A stretch of 64,000 bases of DNA from Spirirestis rafaelensis WJT71-NPBG6 (GTDB taxonomy: Bacteria; Cyanobacteriota; Cyanobacteriia; Cyanobacteriales; Nostocaceae): assembly GCA_019359015.1 (NCBI GenBank), contig JAHHID010000026.1:1-64000 (forward strand). The letters run 5' to 3'. The stretch's first letter is position 1; each line of letters begins with the position of its first letter. Both the position numbers and the translations under genes were made by a program. Below are positions 17,282 through 24,873 of this stretch, piece by piece. Under the pieces are notes generated by a model, which did not search any database, had not been told where the DNA came from, and saw only the letters and a program-made list of their open reading frames with translations.

Positions 17282-18388
17282 TTAAACTGTAGGAGACAAT
17301 GATTGGACTCTCTGCTCAGATTGCCACTCTAATGGGTTCCAAACCTTATCTTCCAAAGCCATTTGTTCAATTAAACTTGCCAATCTGAGAGCTTTTAGCG
17401 CTTGTTCGCCACCGACCGAAGGTTGATTGCCACCATGTACACAGTTGACAAAATGTTCTAATTCTGCGCCCAACTTGTCAATATTGCTGGTGTAGACTTG
17501 TTCTATTAAACCATCCTGCTTGTAAAACACTTGCCGATGATCCATCATTGAATTGGCAGTACTGTGGCGATGAATCAAAATTTCATTTTTAAGAAAATCT
17601 GCTTCCGTAAACGAGTTTTTGCAATGAGCAGAAATGCGGCGAATTTTACGGTGAGTGACTTTGCTGGCTGTCACGGTAGCGACAATGCCATTAGCAAACC
17701 CCAAGGTAGCTGTGACATAATCTAAATAGCCAGAGTCTTGAGCGCGACTACCACTAGCGGTCAACTTCACTACTGGGGATGCGGCTAATTCTAAAAGTAA
17801 ATCAATGTCGTGGATCATCAGATCCAGCACAACTGACACATCGTTTGCCCGGTCTGAGTAAGGATTCATGCGGTGAGCTTCCAGAGCCAGCACTTCCTCA
17901 GTTTTCAGCACTTTGCTCAATTCTTGGAAAGCTGGACTAAAGCGCTCAATGTGACCTACTTGCAGGATGCATTGAGATTCAGCAGCGGCATTCACTAACG
18001 ATTCTGCCTCAGAAATGCTTGCGGCGATCGGCTTTTCCATCAAAACATGAATTCCTGCCAAAAGACAGTTGATGCCGACAGCATAATGTAAGCGGGTGGG
18101 AACAGCGACACAAACTGCATCTACATGAGGCAGTAAGTCACAGTAATCTTCAAAAAAACGCACCTTATATTTACTGGCGGTTTCTAGCCCTCGCTCGACA
18201 TTAATATCTGACACGCCGACCAGTTCAACGTCTTTCATTGAACTGAGTACACGCGCGTGATGTTGTCCCATGTTACCCACCCCAATCACGCCTATGCGGA
18301 TTGGTCGTGGCTGGTTTCGTTGTATATATGGATTCGGTTCTGCCACTGACATGCTATTTTGCACTACTATTTTCTCCTCAACCACCAA
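17282..18388 (-). CDS. Gfo/Idh/MocA-family NAD(P)-dependent oxidoreductase
   Basis: 368 residues. After about 28 variable residues comes a Rossmann fold IRIGVIGVGNMGQHHARVL (about 31-49), with the acidic residue of ELVGVSD at the end of strand 2. The catalytic EKP motif appears in HVLMEKPIAASISEAESLV. The C-terminal sheet domain contains MIHDIDLLLEL. The family oxidises or reduces sugars, often sugar nucleotides. Complete. An internal ATG 12 codons downstream (MSVAEP) is an alternative start. The substrate is unknown, and no sugar operon lies adjacent. Confidence 0.88.
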   Translation of the reverse strand: MVVEEKIVVQNSMSVAEPNPYIQRNQPRPIRIGVIGVGNMGQHHARVLSSMKDVELVGVSDINVERGLETASKYKVRFFEDYCDLLPHVDAVCVAVPTRLHYAVGINCLLAGIHVLMEKPIAASISEAESLVNAAAESQCILQVGHIERFSPAFQELSKVLKTEEVLALEAHRMNPYSDRANDVSVVLDLMIHDIDLLLELAASPVVKLTASGSRAQDSGYLDYVTATLGFANGIVATVTASKVTHRKIRRISAHCKNSFTEADFLKNEILIHRHSTANSMMDHRQVFYKQDGLIEQVYTSNIDKLGAELEHFVNCVHGGNQPSVGGEQALKALRLASLIEQMALEDKVWNPLEWQSEQRVQSLSPTV

Positions 18389-19005
18389 ATCTAAAGACGC
18401 TTCGAGCGTTGGCGTTTATACTTGATTGCTACTCACGAGCCGTCTAAAACCATCCAGATGGTAACATAGAGGTTCTATTTATGAAGAATTTCAAAGTTTG
18501 TTGTGAGTTCCCGCAATCTAAGTTTGTTTTGTATATTTAGTTTGGAGCAATTAGTTTTTTTGCACTTTACACAAAATATAATATGTATTTTTCTTAACTT
18601 TAAAAATTAAGTAATAAATAAGGGTCACTTTCTCGCTATTGGTTTAGGCAATTACTTACCCGAATCAATATCCATTGAACACAAGTTAAAATTCCTCATT
18701 TTTTTGTCAGTAAAATTACAAAAGCCGAAAAATCTAGTACTTACAGCATTTTCAACAACAAGAGTTTCATTTGAAATTGCGATCGCTTATACACTTAAAT
18801 TATTTTCATTGAATAATCTCTAAAATCCGGCACAAACCCAGAGCGCCTTGTTTAAGTCATCGTGCCACGTTTTGGCTTCGATTGATGCAATTCCTTTATT
18901 TAGACCAACTTGCCACTCTCTTGTTCCATGCAATGCAGGCTAAAGACACTCCGCAAAGTCTGTTTGTACCATGTTGACAAATCAAATCCATAAATTAAAA
19001 CCGAG
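18389..19005. other. Long intergenic region between divergent genes
   Basis: About 615 AT-rich bases between the oxidoreductase (minus) and queC (plus). It contains a short hairpin at about 18449-18462 (ACCATC..GATGGT), and one HIP1-like site at about 18780. I looked for a preQ1 riboswitch ahead of queC and saw none. No coding frame. Confidence 0.5.
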
Positions 19006-19683
19006 ATGAAAGCTGTAATTCTGTTGTCTGGAGGATTAGATTCTTCCACAATTCTGTATCAAGCCAAAGCTGATGGTTGTGAGTGTCACGCCATATCCTT
19101 TGATTATCAGCAGCGTCATCGGCGAGAGTTACAGTCAGCGCTCTTGGTCGCTCAACAAGCTGGGGTGGTACAACATCAAGTGGTAAAATTTGACTTACGG
19201 CAATGGGGGGGGTCGGCACTTACAGACGACGCGATTGATTTACCCCAAGAGCGTACATTGGCTCAAATGTCGCAAGATATTCCTGTGACTTATGTTCCGG
19301 CACGCAATACAATCTTTTTAAGCTTTGCCCTCGCCTTTGCTGAAATTATCGGTGGCGATTGCGTTTACATTGGCGTTAACGCTTTAGATTATTCTGGATA
19401 TCCTGATTGTCGCCCCGATTATATCCAGGCAATGCAAGAAGTCTTTCGTTTGGGAACAAAACAAGGGCGTTTTGGACAAGCAATTAGTATTGAATCGCCC
19501 CTAATTAACCTCAAAAAAACCGAAATTATCCAACTTGGCAATAAATTGGGCGTACCGTGGGAATTAACTTGGTCTTGCTATGCAGGTAGTGATAAAGCTT
19601 GCGGAATGTGCGATTCTTGCCGCTTGCGTCTAGCGGCTTTTGCCGAATTGGGAATCGTCGATCCAGTGGCGTATCTTGAGTAG
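19006..19683 (+). CDS. queC: 7-cyano-7-deazaguanine synthase QueC
   Basis: 225 residues. The N-terminal PP-loop is VILLSGGLDSSTILYQA (4-20). TYVPARNTIFLSFALAFAE is a QueC-specific segment. The C-terminal zinc site is formed by the Cys cluster in WSCYAGSDKACGMCDSCRLR (about 190-209). QueC converts 7-carboxy-7-deazaguanine with ATP and ammonia to preQ0, the precursor of queuosine in tRNA. Complete and of usual length. No other que gene lies next to it. The stop is followed by a G-rich repeat tract. Confidence 0.95.
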   Translation: MKAVILLSGGLDSSTILYQAKADGCECHAISFDYQQRHRRELQSALLVAQQAGVVQHQVVKFDLRQWGGSALTDDAIDLPQERTLAQMSQDIPVTYVPARNTIFLSFALAFAEIIGGDCVYIGVNALDYSGYPDCRPDYIQAMQEVFRLGTKQGRFGQAISIESPLINLKKTEIIQLGNKLGVPWELTWSCYAGSDKACGMCDSCRLRLAAFAELGIVDPVAYLE

Positions 19684-19685
19684 GG

Positions 19686-19838
19686 AAGTGGAAGAGTGGA
19701 GGAGTGGGGGAGTGGGGGAAGTATTTTCTTCTTCCCTGTCTTTTTGTCCCCCCACGCCAGTCGCCTCAAACTCCTCCACCCCCGCACGGCGCTGGCTCCT
19801 CTCCCCCTGCCCCTATCCCCCCCTCTCCCCCTCTCCCA
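19686..19838. repeat. G-rich then C-rich low-complexity tract
   Basis: GGAGTGGGGGAGTGGGGG-type units (about 19690-19720) are followed by C-rich CTCCCCCTGCCCC-type units (about 19795-19838). Together they could fold back as a long imperfect inverted repeat between the convergent queC and CBS-domain genes. The tract runs into the last codons of the latter, giving a variable C-terminus. Confidence 0.55.
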
Positions 19839-21180
19839 AGCGTCGCACTTGGATTTGGTGCAGGCGTGGTCCGGTGACAGACATTACGGTAAACTCTAGA
19901 TTGTCATAATTGAAGGTTTCGCCCATAGAAGGAATTTTCTGCCATTGGTAGAGCAAAAAGCCACCCAATGTCTGATATTTTTTAGTTAAAGGCAAATTGA
20001 TGTGCAAGACTTCGTTAAAATCTTCTAAGTTGATTTGAGCTTGCACCAAATATGTTTCTTCATCTAACATCTTGATTAACAAGTCGTCGCTACTTTCGGC
20101 TTCACCTGCGTCGCCGATAATTTCTGCAATGACATCTTGAATAGTTACTAGTCCGACAGTCCCGCCAAATTCATTCACGACGATCGCCATTGCTGGTTTC
20201 TCTTGCTGCATCATCGGCAATAATTCACTTAAAGGCGTATGTTCTGGTACAAACCGTGCAGGACGCATCCAAGGCTGGATATGTGTCTGTAGTTTCAGCT
20301 TGTTAAGAGCTAAAGGTTGTGCCAAATCTTTAAAATAAATAATGCCGCGAATATCGTCTAAAGATTCTCCGATTACAGGATAGCGAGAGTGACCAGTAGC
20401 CACCATTTCTTGAAGTAATCTGTCGAAGCTGGCATCTTTAGGCAAGGCTATAATGCTGGTGCGGGGAACCATCACTGCTTGCGCTGTCACATCACCAAAC
20501 TCAAAGACGTTGTTAAGTAATTCTCGCTCAGAAAGCTGCAAACCAGTAGATTCTCGTTCTGTGGAGATAATTAGTTGCAGTTCTTTTGAGGTTACAGGTG
20601 GTAGCCACCTTTGTCCTGTATACTCAATGCCAAACAATCGCATGATGGCGCGAGTTGATTGGTTGAGAATCCAGAGAAAGGGGCTAAAAAATCGGACGAT
20701 CGCTTTTACTGAAGGTCCCAAAAACCGCGCCAGTTGTTCTGAGTACAGCATGGCTATCGATTTGGGACATAATTCCCCTAAAATAATTTGTAGATAGGCT
20801 ATCAAGAAAAAAGCGATCGGGATTGATAGGGAATGAGCCATAAAGGTACTCGTCCCCATAGGTAAAGGCAATGATTCAAGCCATGAACGTACTAATCCGA
20901 CAATTGTACTTTCGCCAATCCAACCCAACGCCAAGCTAGATAAAGTAATGCCTAACTGAGTAGTAGATAGCAGTCTATCTATACTACGTTGCAACATTTC
21001 CACAGCGATCGCCTGAATGTCACCAGCCTCGACTAGCTGATGAATACGCGATCGCCTCACTGTCACCATCGAAAACTCGGCTGTCACAAAAAAAGCATTA
21101 ATTGTTATCAGCAGCAGCACTGACAACAATCGCAGCCCCACATCTGTCAAACTTAAGCTAGGAAAACCAATCACCGCCAA
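19813..21180 (-). CDS. Hemolysin C/CNNM-type membrane protein with DUF21, CBS pair and CorC_HlyC domains
   Basis: 455 residues. An N-terminal DUF21 domain has four membrane helices (LLSVLLLITINAFFVTAEFSMVTVRRSRIHQL at about 18-50). Then comes a CBS-domain pair (about 215-340) with VMVPRTSIIALP and HSRYPVIGESLDDIRGIIYFKDL, then a C-terminal CorC_HlyC domain with DEETYLVQAQINLEDFNEVL. The family (CorB/CNNM, old name hemolysin) is linked to Mg2+/Co2+ efflux and is controlled by nucleotide binding at the CBS pair. The last residues (RLGEGERGG) come from the adjacent G/C-rich repeat and are probably not functional. Confidence 0.92.
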   Translation of the reverse strand: MAVIGFPSLSLTDVGLRLLSVLLLITINAFFVTAEFSMVTVRRSRIHQLVEAGDIQAIAVEMLQRSIDRLLSTTQLGITLSSLALGWIGESTIVGLVRSWLESLPLPMGTSTFMAHSLSIPIAFFLIAYLQIILGELCPKSIAMLYSEQLARFLGPSVKAIVRFFSPFLWILNQSTRAIMRLFGIEYTGQRWLPPVTSKELQLIISTERESTGLQLSERELLNNVFEFGDVTAQAVMVPRTSIIALPKDASFDRLLQEMVATGHSRYPVIGESLDDIRGIIYFKDLAQPLALNKLKLQTHIQPWMRPARFVPEHTPLSELLPMMQQEKPAMAIVVNEFGGTVGLVTIQDVIAEIIGDAGEAESSDDLLIKMLDEETYLVQAQINLEDFNEVLHINLPLTKKYQTLGGFLLYQWQKIPSMGETFNYDNLEFTVMSVTGPRLHQIQVRRLGEGERGG

Positions 21181-21506
21181 AGCCCGTGTACAACTGACGC
21201 TCCTATTTAGTAAGATAATCTTGATATTAGGGATTGTTAGTGGTTAGTTGTTGATTGTTTACGACCACACTGGGGATTAAAAATTAAAGATTAGGACTGG
21301 GGACTGGGAAGAAAACAATTTCAAAAAAGAATTTTAAATTCAGTATATCCTGTTTGTTTCCTACTCACATGTTAGACTTTGTGACGCTCAGGCTGGAAAC
21401 CTGGTGGGCAGGTGCTGAGGACGTTCGTCACTAGGATACAACCTCTAAAAAATGGGGTGGAGGCTGACACAAAGATGCCGAGAACATTTACAGCGTTTTG
21501 CAACTA

Positions 21507-21590
21507 CATGAGGTACACCCCTCCCCAACCCGGACCTTAGTAAGGTCCGGGTGCGCGATAGCGCGGGTGGGGTATTTCTGTACCTCACTA
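21507..21590. repeat. Nested palindromic element
   Basis: A perfect 11-bp hairpin (ACCCGGACCTT 21528-21538 with AAGGTCCGGGT 21542-21552) is followed by a small GCGC-GATA-GCGC hairpin. The pair sits inside C-rich/G-rich arms and an outer GAGGTACA/TGTACCTC inverted repeat. It lies in about 500 bases of non-coding DNA (21181-21687), which also has GGGGACTGGGGACTGG heptamers near 21297. Confidence 0.65.
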
Positions 21591-21687
21591 ACTTGAAATA
21601 TGCTGTAGACGCGGCTTTCTTTGAATTGGTGGACTAGGCGATCGCACGCTTTGAGCGAAACACTTCCCAGTCCCCAATCCCCAGTTT

Positions 21688-22383
21688 CTATCTTTCCACA
21701 GGAATATTTGGCACTTCCAGTTTTAGTTTTTGATCGGGATAATCAGTTAAAGCAAGTGAGATACGCTTCACATCGTCAAGCAAAGGCGTAGGAATACTCA
21801 CTGTACCAGAAAATGTCGGTCCGTTTGCAGGCAATTCTGCTGGCAAGCCTTCGGTACTAGCGCTTAAGGTTCGTCCTTTGTCATCAGTGACATCCAAAAA
21901 ACTGTACAAAAAGCGCACAGAATCGGTACCTTTATTCTCCATTTTCACACGAAGTTGCAAATCACCGCCAGAGTAGCGAGCAGATTGTACAGAAATCGTT
22001 ACTTTACCGCTTTCAGCAGTAATTGGAAATCCTGCTTGGGGTTTTTCTTCGGCTTCAGCCGGCTTTTCCTGAGGTTTTGGCTTATTAGTATTTTCTTCGT
22101 CCTCGTCATCAGATTTTTTTGCTTTAGCAGCCTTGCTCTTACCCTCAATCCGGGACTTAACAACTTTGAGGATTTCTTCCTCTCTCAATAACGTTACCGC
22201 TTGATGTTGGGCGCTGTTTGCCTTACTGCTGGCGAATTTGGTTGTGGGACGACCATCCGGTGTTGTCACACCTTTAAGTGCGGAACTCCCCAAAGTAAAG
22301 CCCCAAAACGCGCTTACAGAACCGGCTCCCAACATTAGGGTTAATAAAATCAACGTTAGAAGTACAGTGGAATTTAATTTCAT
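21688..22383 (-). CDS. Secreted or membrane-anchored protein with C-terminal Ig-like domain
   Basis: 231 residues. A signal/anchor helix (about 5-26) is followed by a linker very rich in Lys/Glu/Pro (about 75-118). The C-terminal domain (about 120-231) is beta-rich with VTISVQSARYSGGDLQLRVK and PTFSGTVSIPTPL, like the DUF4352-type extracellular immunoglobulin fold. No catalytic residues are evident. Conserved hypothetical; probably faces the periplasm. The gene start is adjacent to a transposon scar, whose hairpin lies 52 bases upstream. Confidence 0.75.
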   Translation of the reverse strand: MKLNSTVLLTLILLTLMLGAGSVSAFWGFTLGSSALKGVTTPDGRPTTKFASSKANSAQHQAVTLLREEEILKVVKSRIEGKSKAAKAKKSDDEDEENTNKPKPQEKPAEAEEKPQAGFPITAESGKVTISVQSARYSGGDLQLRVKMENKGTDSVRFLYSFLDVTDDKGRTLSASTEGLPAELPANGPTFSGTVSIPTPLLDDVKRISLALTDYPDQKLKLEVPNIPVER

Positions 22384-22414
22384 CGCTCTCGAAACTATCG
22401 CCGCTATATTGTCG

Positions 22415-22580
22415 GTCTATTTATTTGACGTTCTCCCCGGCGTAAACGCACGGGGATTCCTGAAATCACTTTCAGGTTTTTCTCTTTCTTCGAGTTCCCT
22501 TACTTGGCTGCGTTTGCGCGTCGAAGCAGAGGGGAATCTCTCCAGAGACTTTAAGTTCGGTGCGCCCCACCGTATTTACT
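22415..22580 (-). mobile_element. Remnant 3' end of a TnpB (IS200/IS605- or IS607-type) element with guide-RNA-like hairpin
   Basis: On the minus strand a short open segment encodes VGRTELKVSGEIPLC..., ending at a TGA, with the flavour of cyanobacterial TnpB C-termini. It is followed by two hairpins: TGAAAGTGATTTCA, then CCCCGTGCGTTTACGCCGGGG at 22455-22435. The phrase AGGAATCCCCGTGCGTTTAC plus GGGGAG is the usual 3' end of these elements, where the omega-RNA scaffold ends and the guide begins. Transposase and most of TnpB are missing, so this is a scar. Assignment rests on recognition of this end motif. Confidence 0.6.
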
Positions 22581-22698
22581 AATTCTGTAAAAGTATTGAA
22601 GCTGTGTACTTCAATTTATAAAAGACTTAATCAATATTAGTCTGCACTATTTATGTGTCAAATTATGTAGTATAAAATCTGCTAAACTATTCTAGAGT

Positions 22699-22715
22699 GT
22701 TCACAGTCTGTGAAC
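22699..22715. repeat. Short perfect palindrome (possible operator)
   Basis: GTTCACAG-T-CTGTGAAC lies in the spacer between the TnpB scar and the tRNA. A dyad of this size could be a repressor site, but no target gene is apparent. About 25 bases further on, GGTTGCTA and TAGCAACC form another weak inverted repeat. Confidence 0.35.
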
Positions 22716-22845
22716 TCATGCTAAAATCAAGTAGGAAGGTTGCTAGAACGACTCTAGTCAGCTACCTGAGGCTAAGATTAGCAACCAGGGTTGAACTAAG
22801 AGTTAAAGCAATAAACTCATATCAACCCCAAATTCAAACAAATAA

Positions 22846-22918
22846 GCGCCTTTGGCCGATTGGGGAGGCAGCGAGCTCATAATTCGCTTTCAGACTGGTT
22901 CGATTCCAGTAGGGCGCA
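22846..22918 (+). tRNA. tRNA with CAU anticodon (Met-type, unusual sequence)
   Basis: The 73 bases fold as a complete cloverleaf. The acceptor GCGCCTT pairs with AGGGCGC (one G-U). The D-arm has a 3-bp GCC/GGC stem with GG in the loop. The anticodon stem GCGAG/TTCGC has loop CTCATAA, anticodon CAT. The T-arm is ACTGG-TTCGATT-CCAGT. The discriminator is A and no CCA is encoded. There are no G-C triplets in the anticodon stem as in initiators, so it would be an elongator Met or an Ile2-type tRNA. The variable loop is slightly long. The sequence is unlike the common cyanobacterial tRNA-Met. Confidence 0.8.
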
Positions 22919-23058
22919 TTAAATTATTATTCATAAAGAGGGGGAAAGGGGAGGCTCCGTAAGGCACTGTCTCGCCTTTTCCCCTGCGCGATAATTTTAT
23001 GATTGGTCAATAGTCATTAGTTCATGACAAATGACTACTGATTCCGCGTAGCGGTATT

Positions 23059-23490
23059 TTACCGAGGTGGTACAGTCTCAAACCTAAATTCGGTGCCGGT
23101 TTTGAGCTTGTTGGAGTTTAAGCGAGGAGACATCATTAAAGATGTATTATAGGGATTGGGTAAATCTGGCGTGCGAATGTATGGATCGTTGCCAACTTGC
23201 TGATTAAGAACATCGCGATAGACAATGTTAACTAACTCAGCATCACGGGCTATTTCATTTTCCGGAAAGGAGTTGCGGAATAACGAACCCGATCCAACTA
23301 TCCAGTCTATTTGCCGCTTAAAAGTGTTATTGCCGTAAAAATTGCGATCGTTTTTAAAGAAAGCTCGATCAAATACCTCATTTGCTGTTTCATAATTAGT
23401 TGTCTGCTTGTCATCGGCAAAAGCTGGGACGCTAATACTCGCAGCTAGCAGGACTAATAAACTGCCAACAGCTTTAAATTTTATACCCAT
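23059..23490 (-). CDS. Small secreted protein of unknown function
   Basis: 143 residues with a clear Sec signal peptide (about 1-25, LLVLLAASISVPAFA then DDK). The mature part is rich in Asn, Phe and Arg (FFKNDRNFYGNNTFKRQIDWI) and has no recognised domain. It is probably periplasmic or extracellular. The upstream spacer to pyrE (divergent) is 100 bases. Conserved-looking but unassigned. Confidence 0.7.
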   Translation of the reverse strand: MGIKFKAVGSLLVLLAASISVPAFADDKQTTNYETANEVFDRAFFKNDRNFYGNNTFKRQIDWIVGSGSLFRNSFPENEIARDAELVNIVYRDVLNQQVGNDPYIRTPDLPNPYNTSLMMSPRLNSNKLKTGTEFRFETVPPR

Positions 23491-23592
23491 ATTTATTACT
23501 CCTCAATATGATGGGCGAATCTTAACTTATGCTTAATTTCAGAACTTTGATGAGTTCAACCTTTGGTGTAGCACAACTTTTAATGTTTTGTG

Positions 23593-24213
23593 ATGAATTA
23601 TCAAGCTGAAAACCTTTCCCCGTCTGACTTGTGGGCATCTACTGCCGATGTGAATATTCTGCACCAACAGTTGCTCGATTTATTTTGCCGACTGGCTTAC
23701 CAAGAAGGTGATTTTATACTTTCTTCTGGGCAAGCGAGTTCTTATTACATCAATGGTAAGCAGGTAACGCTTAATGCCCAAGGTGCTTTAGCAATTGGTC
23801 GCATTCTTCTATCCCGGCTACCAGAAGACACCCAAGCAGTAGCGGGTTTGACATTGGGTGCAGATCCAATTGTCACAGCAGTAAGTGTGGTTTCTGCGTA
23901 TGAAAATCGACCAATACCCGCTTTAATTATTCGCAAAGAAGCTAAAGGACACGGTACAAAAGCATATATTGAAGGTCCGACTTTGCCAGAGAATGCAACA
24001 GTGGTGGTTTTGGAAGATGTCGTAACTACAGGGCGATCGGCGATGAAAGCAGTTGAACGGCTTCGAGAGGCAGGTTATACCGTAAATTTAGTAATTTCAT
24101 TGATAGACCGCTTACAGGGTGGCGCTGAGTTTTATCAATCGGTGGGGTTGAAGTTTCAGGCGGTATTTACGATTGAGGATATTCAGCAAAGATATCGCCA
24201 GCTTGCGGATTAG
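23593..24213 (+). CDS. pyrE: Orotate phosphoribosyltransferase
   Basis: 206 residues from the ATG at 23593; a GTG one codon earlier is also possible. The PRPP-binding loop is VVVLEDVVTTGRSAMKAVE (about 138-156). The flexible loop IRKEAKGHGTKAYIEG carries the catalytic Lys/His residues, and the N-terminal part has FILSSGQASSYYINGKQVTL. The enzyme makes OMP from orotate and PRPP in pyrimidine synthesis. CTP synthase (pyrG), from the same pathway, lies far away at 52639. Complete and normal. Confidence 0.95.
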   Translation: MNYQAENLSPSDLWASTADVNILHQQLLDLFCRLAYQEGDFILSSGQASSYYINGKQVTLNAQGALAIGRILLSRLPEDTQAVAGLTLGADPIVTAVSVVSAYENRPIPALIIRKEAKGHGTKAYIEGPTLPENATVVVLEDVVTTGRSAMKAVERLREAGYTVNLVISLIDRLQGGAEFYQSVGLKFQAVFTIEDIQQRYRQLAD

Positions 24214-24873
24214 TTACCCTCAGACTGGAATAGGCTAGACAAACTAAGCTCGTTAACTTGCCAAACCGTAGTTGGTGCGTTTTAAGCGCTCTAAAAGAGT
24301 AGTTCTGAGGCGTTTCTAAAAGAAACGCTTCGGCAACACTCCCGCGCATAGCGATCGCCTTCTGTTTTCTCCAAGTTCTCTGTACCTACCCAGGCTATTA
24401 ATAGCATTTTCATACATCAATGCTATTACCGACATTTTATCAAACCCGCGATCGCACTCAAAATCGATTCCCAGACCTAATTTTGTTGGGACAATTATCA
24501 ATAAAATTACGTAGATGGTAATCAATGCCGTTTGCTGTTACTTTGCCGCTAATTACAAGCTTTGTAATACTATCTTGAAAATGGGGAAAAAGAGTTCCTA
24601 CGTACTAGTACGAAGATTTTCATCTTTGTAAAATTTTATTAATATTTTTTGCTAATTATTTATTATTTTTCCGCAATTATACTATATCTTATTATTCAAT
24701 AATTATGAGAGCTTATATAAGTAGTCATCACATACGTAGATTCTTAGACATGAAAATATTTATTTTCTAACCTAAGCATTTCCGTAGCATTAAGTGTATC
24801 CGCCACTAAATTTTAAAAGCGGACGTAGTTACGTTTAATCATTCCTAGGAAATTATAAATATAAAGATAAACA
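24214..24873. other. Long AT-rich intergenic region
   Basis: 660 bases upstream of the large sensor kinase. Near the pyrE end it holds a hairpin GCGTTTCT-AAA-AGAAACGC (about 24310-24328), which could end pyrE transcription. The remainder is very AT-rich with no coding frame and probably contains the kinase promoter. Confidence 0.5.

Noticed and set aside
18389-19005. preQ1 riboswitch ahead of queC
   Set aside because: No preQ1 core (CUAGCA/ACUAG-like pseudoknot) could be identified.
22697-22882. A 61-residue plus-strand gene
   Set aside because: It overlaps the tRNA gene and a palindrome, with no family character.
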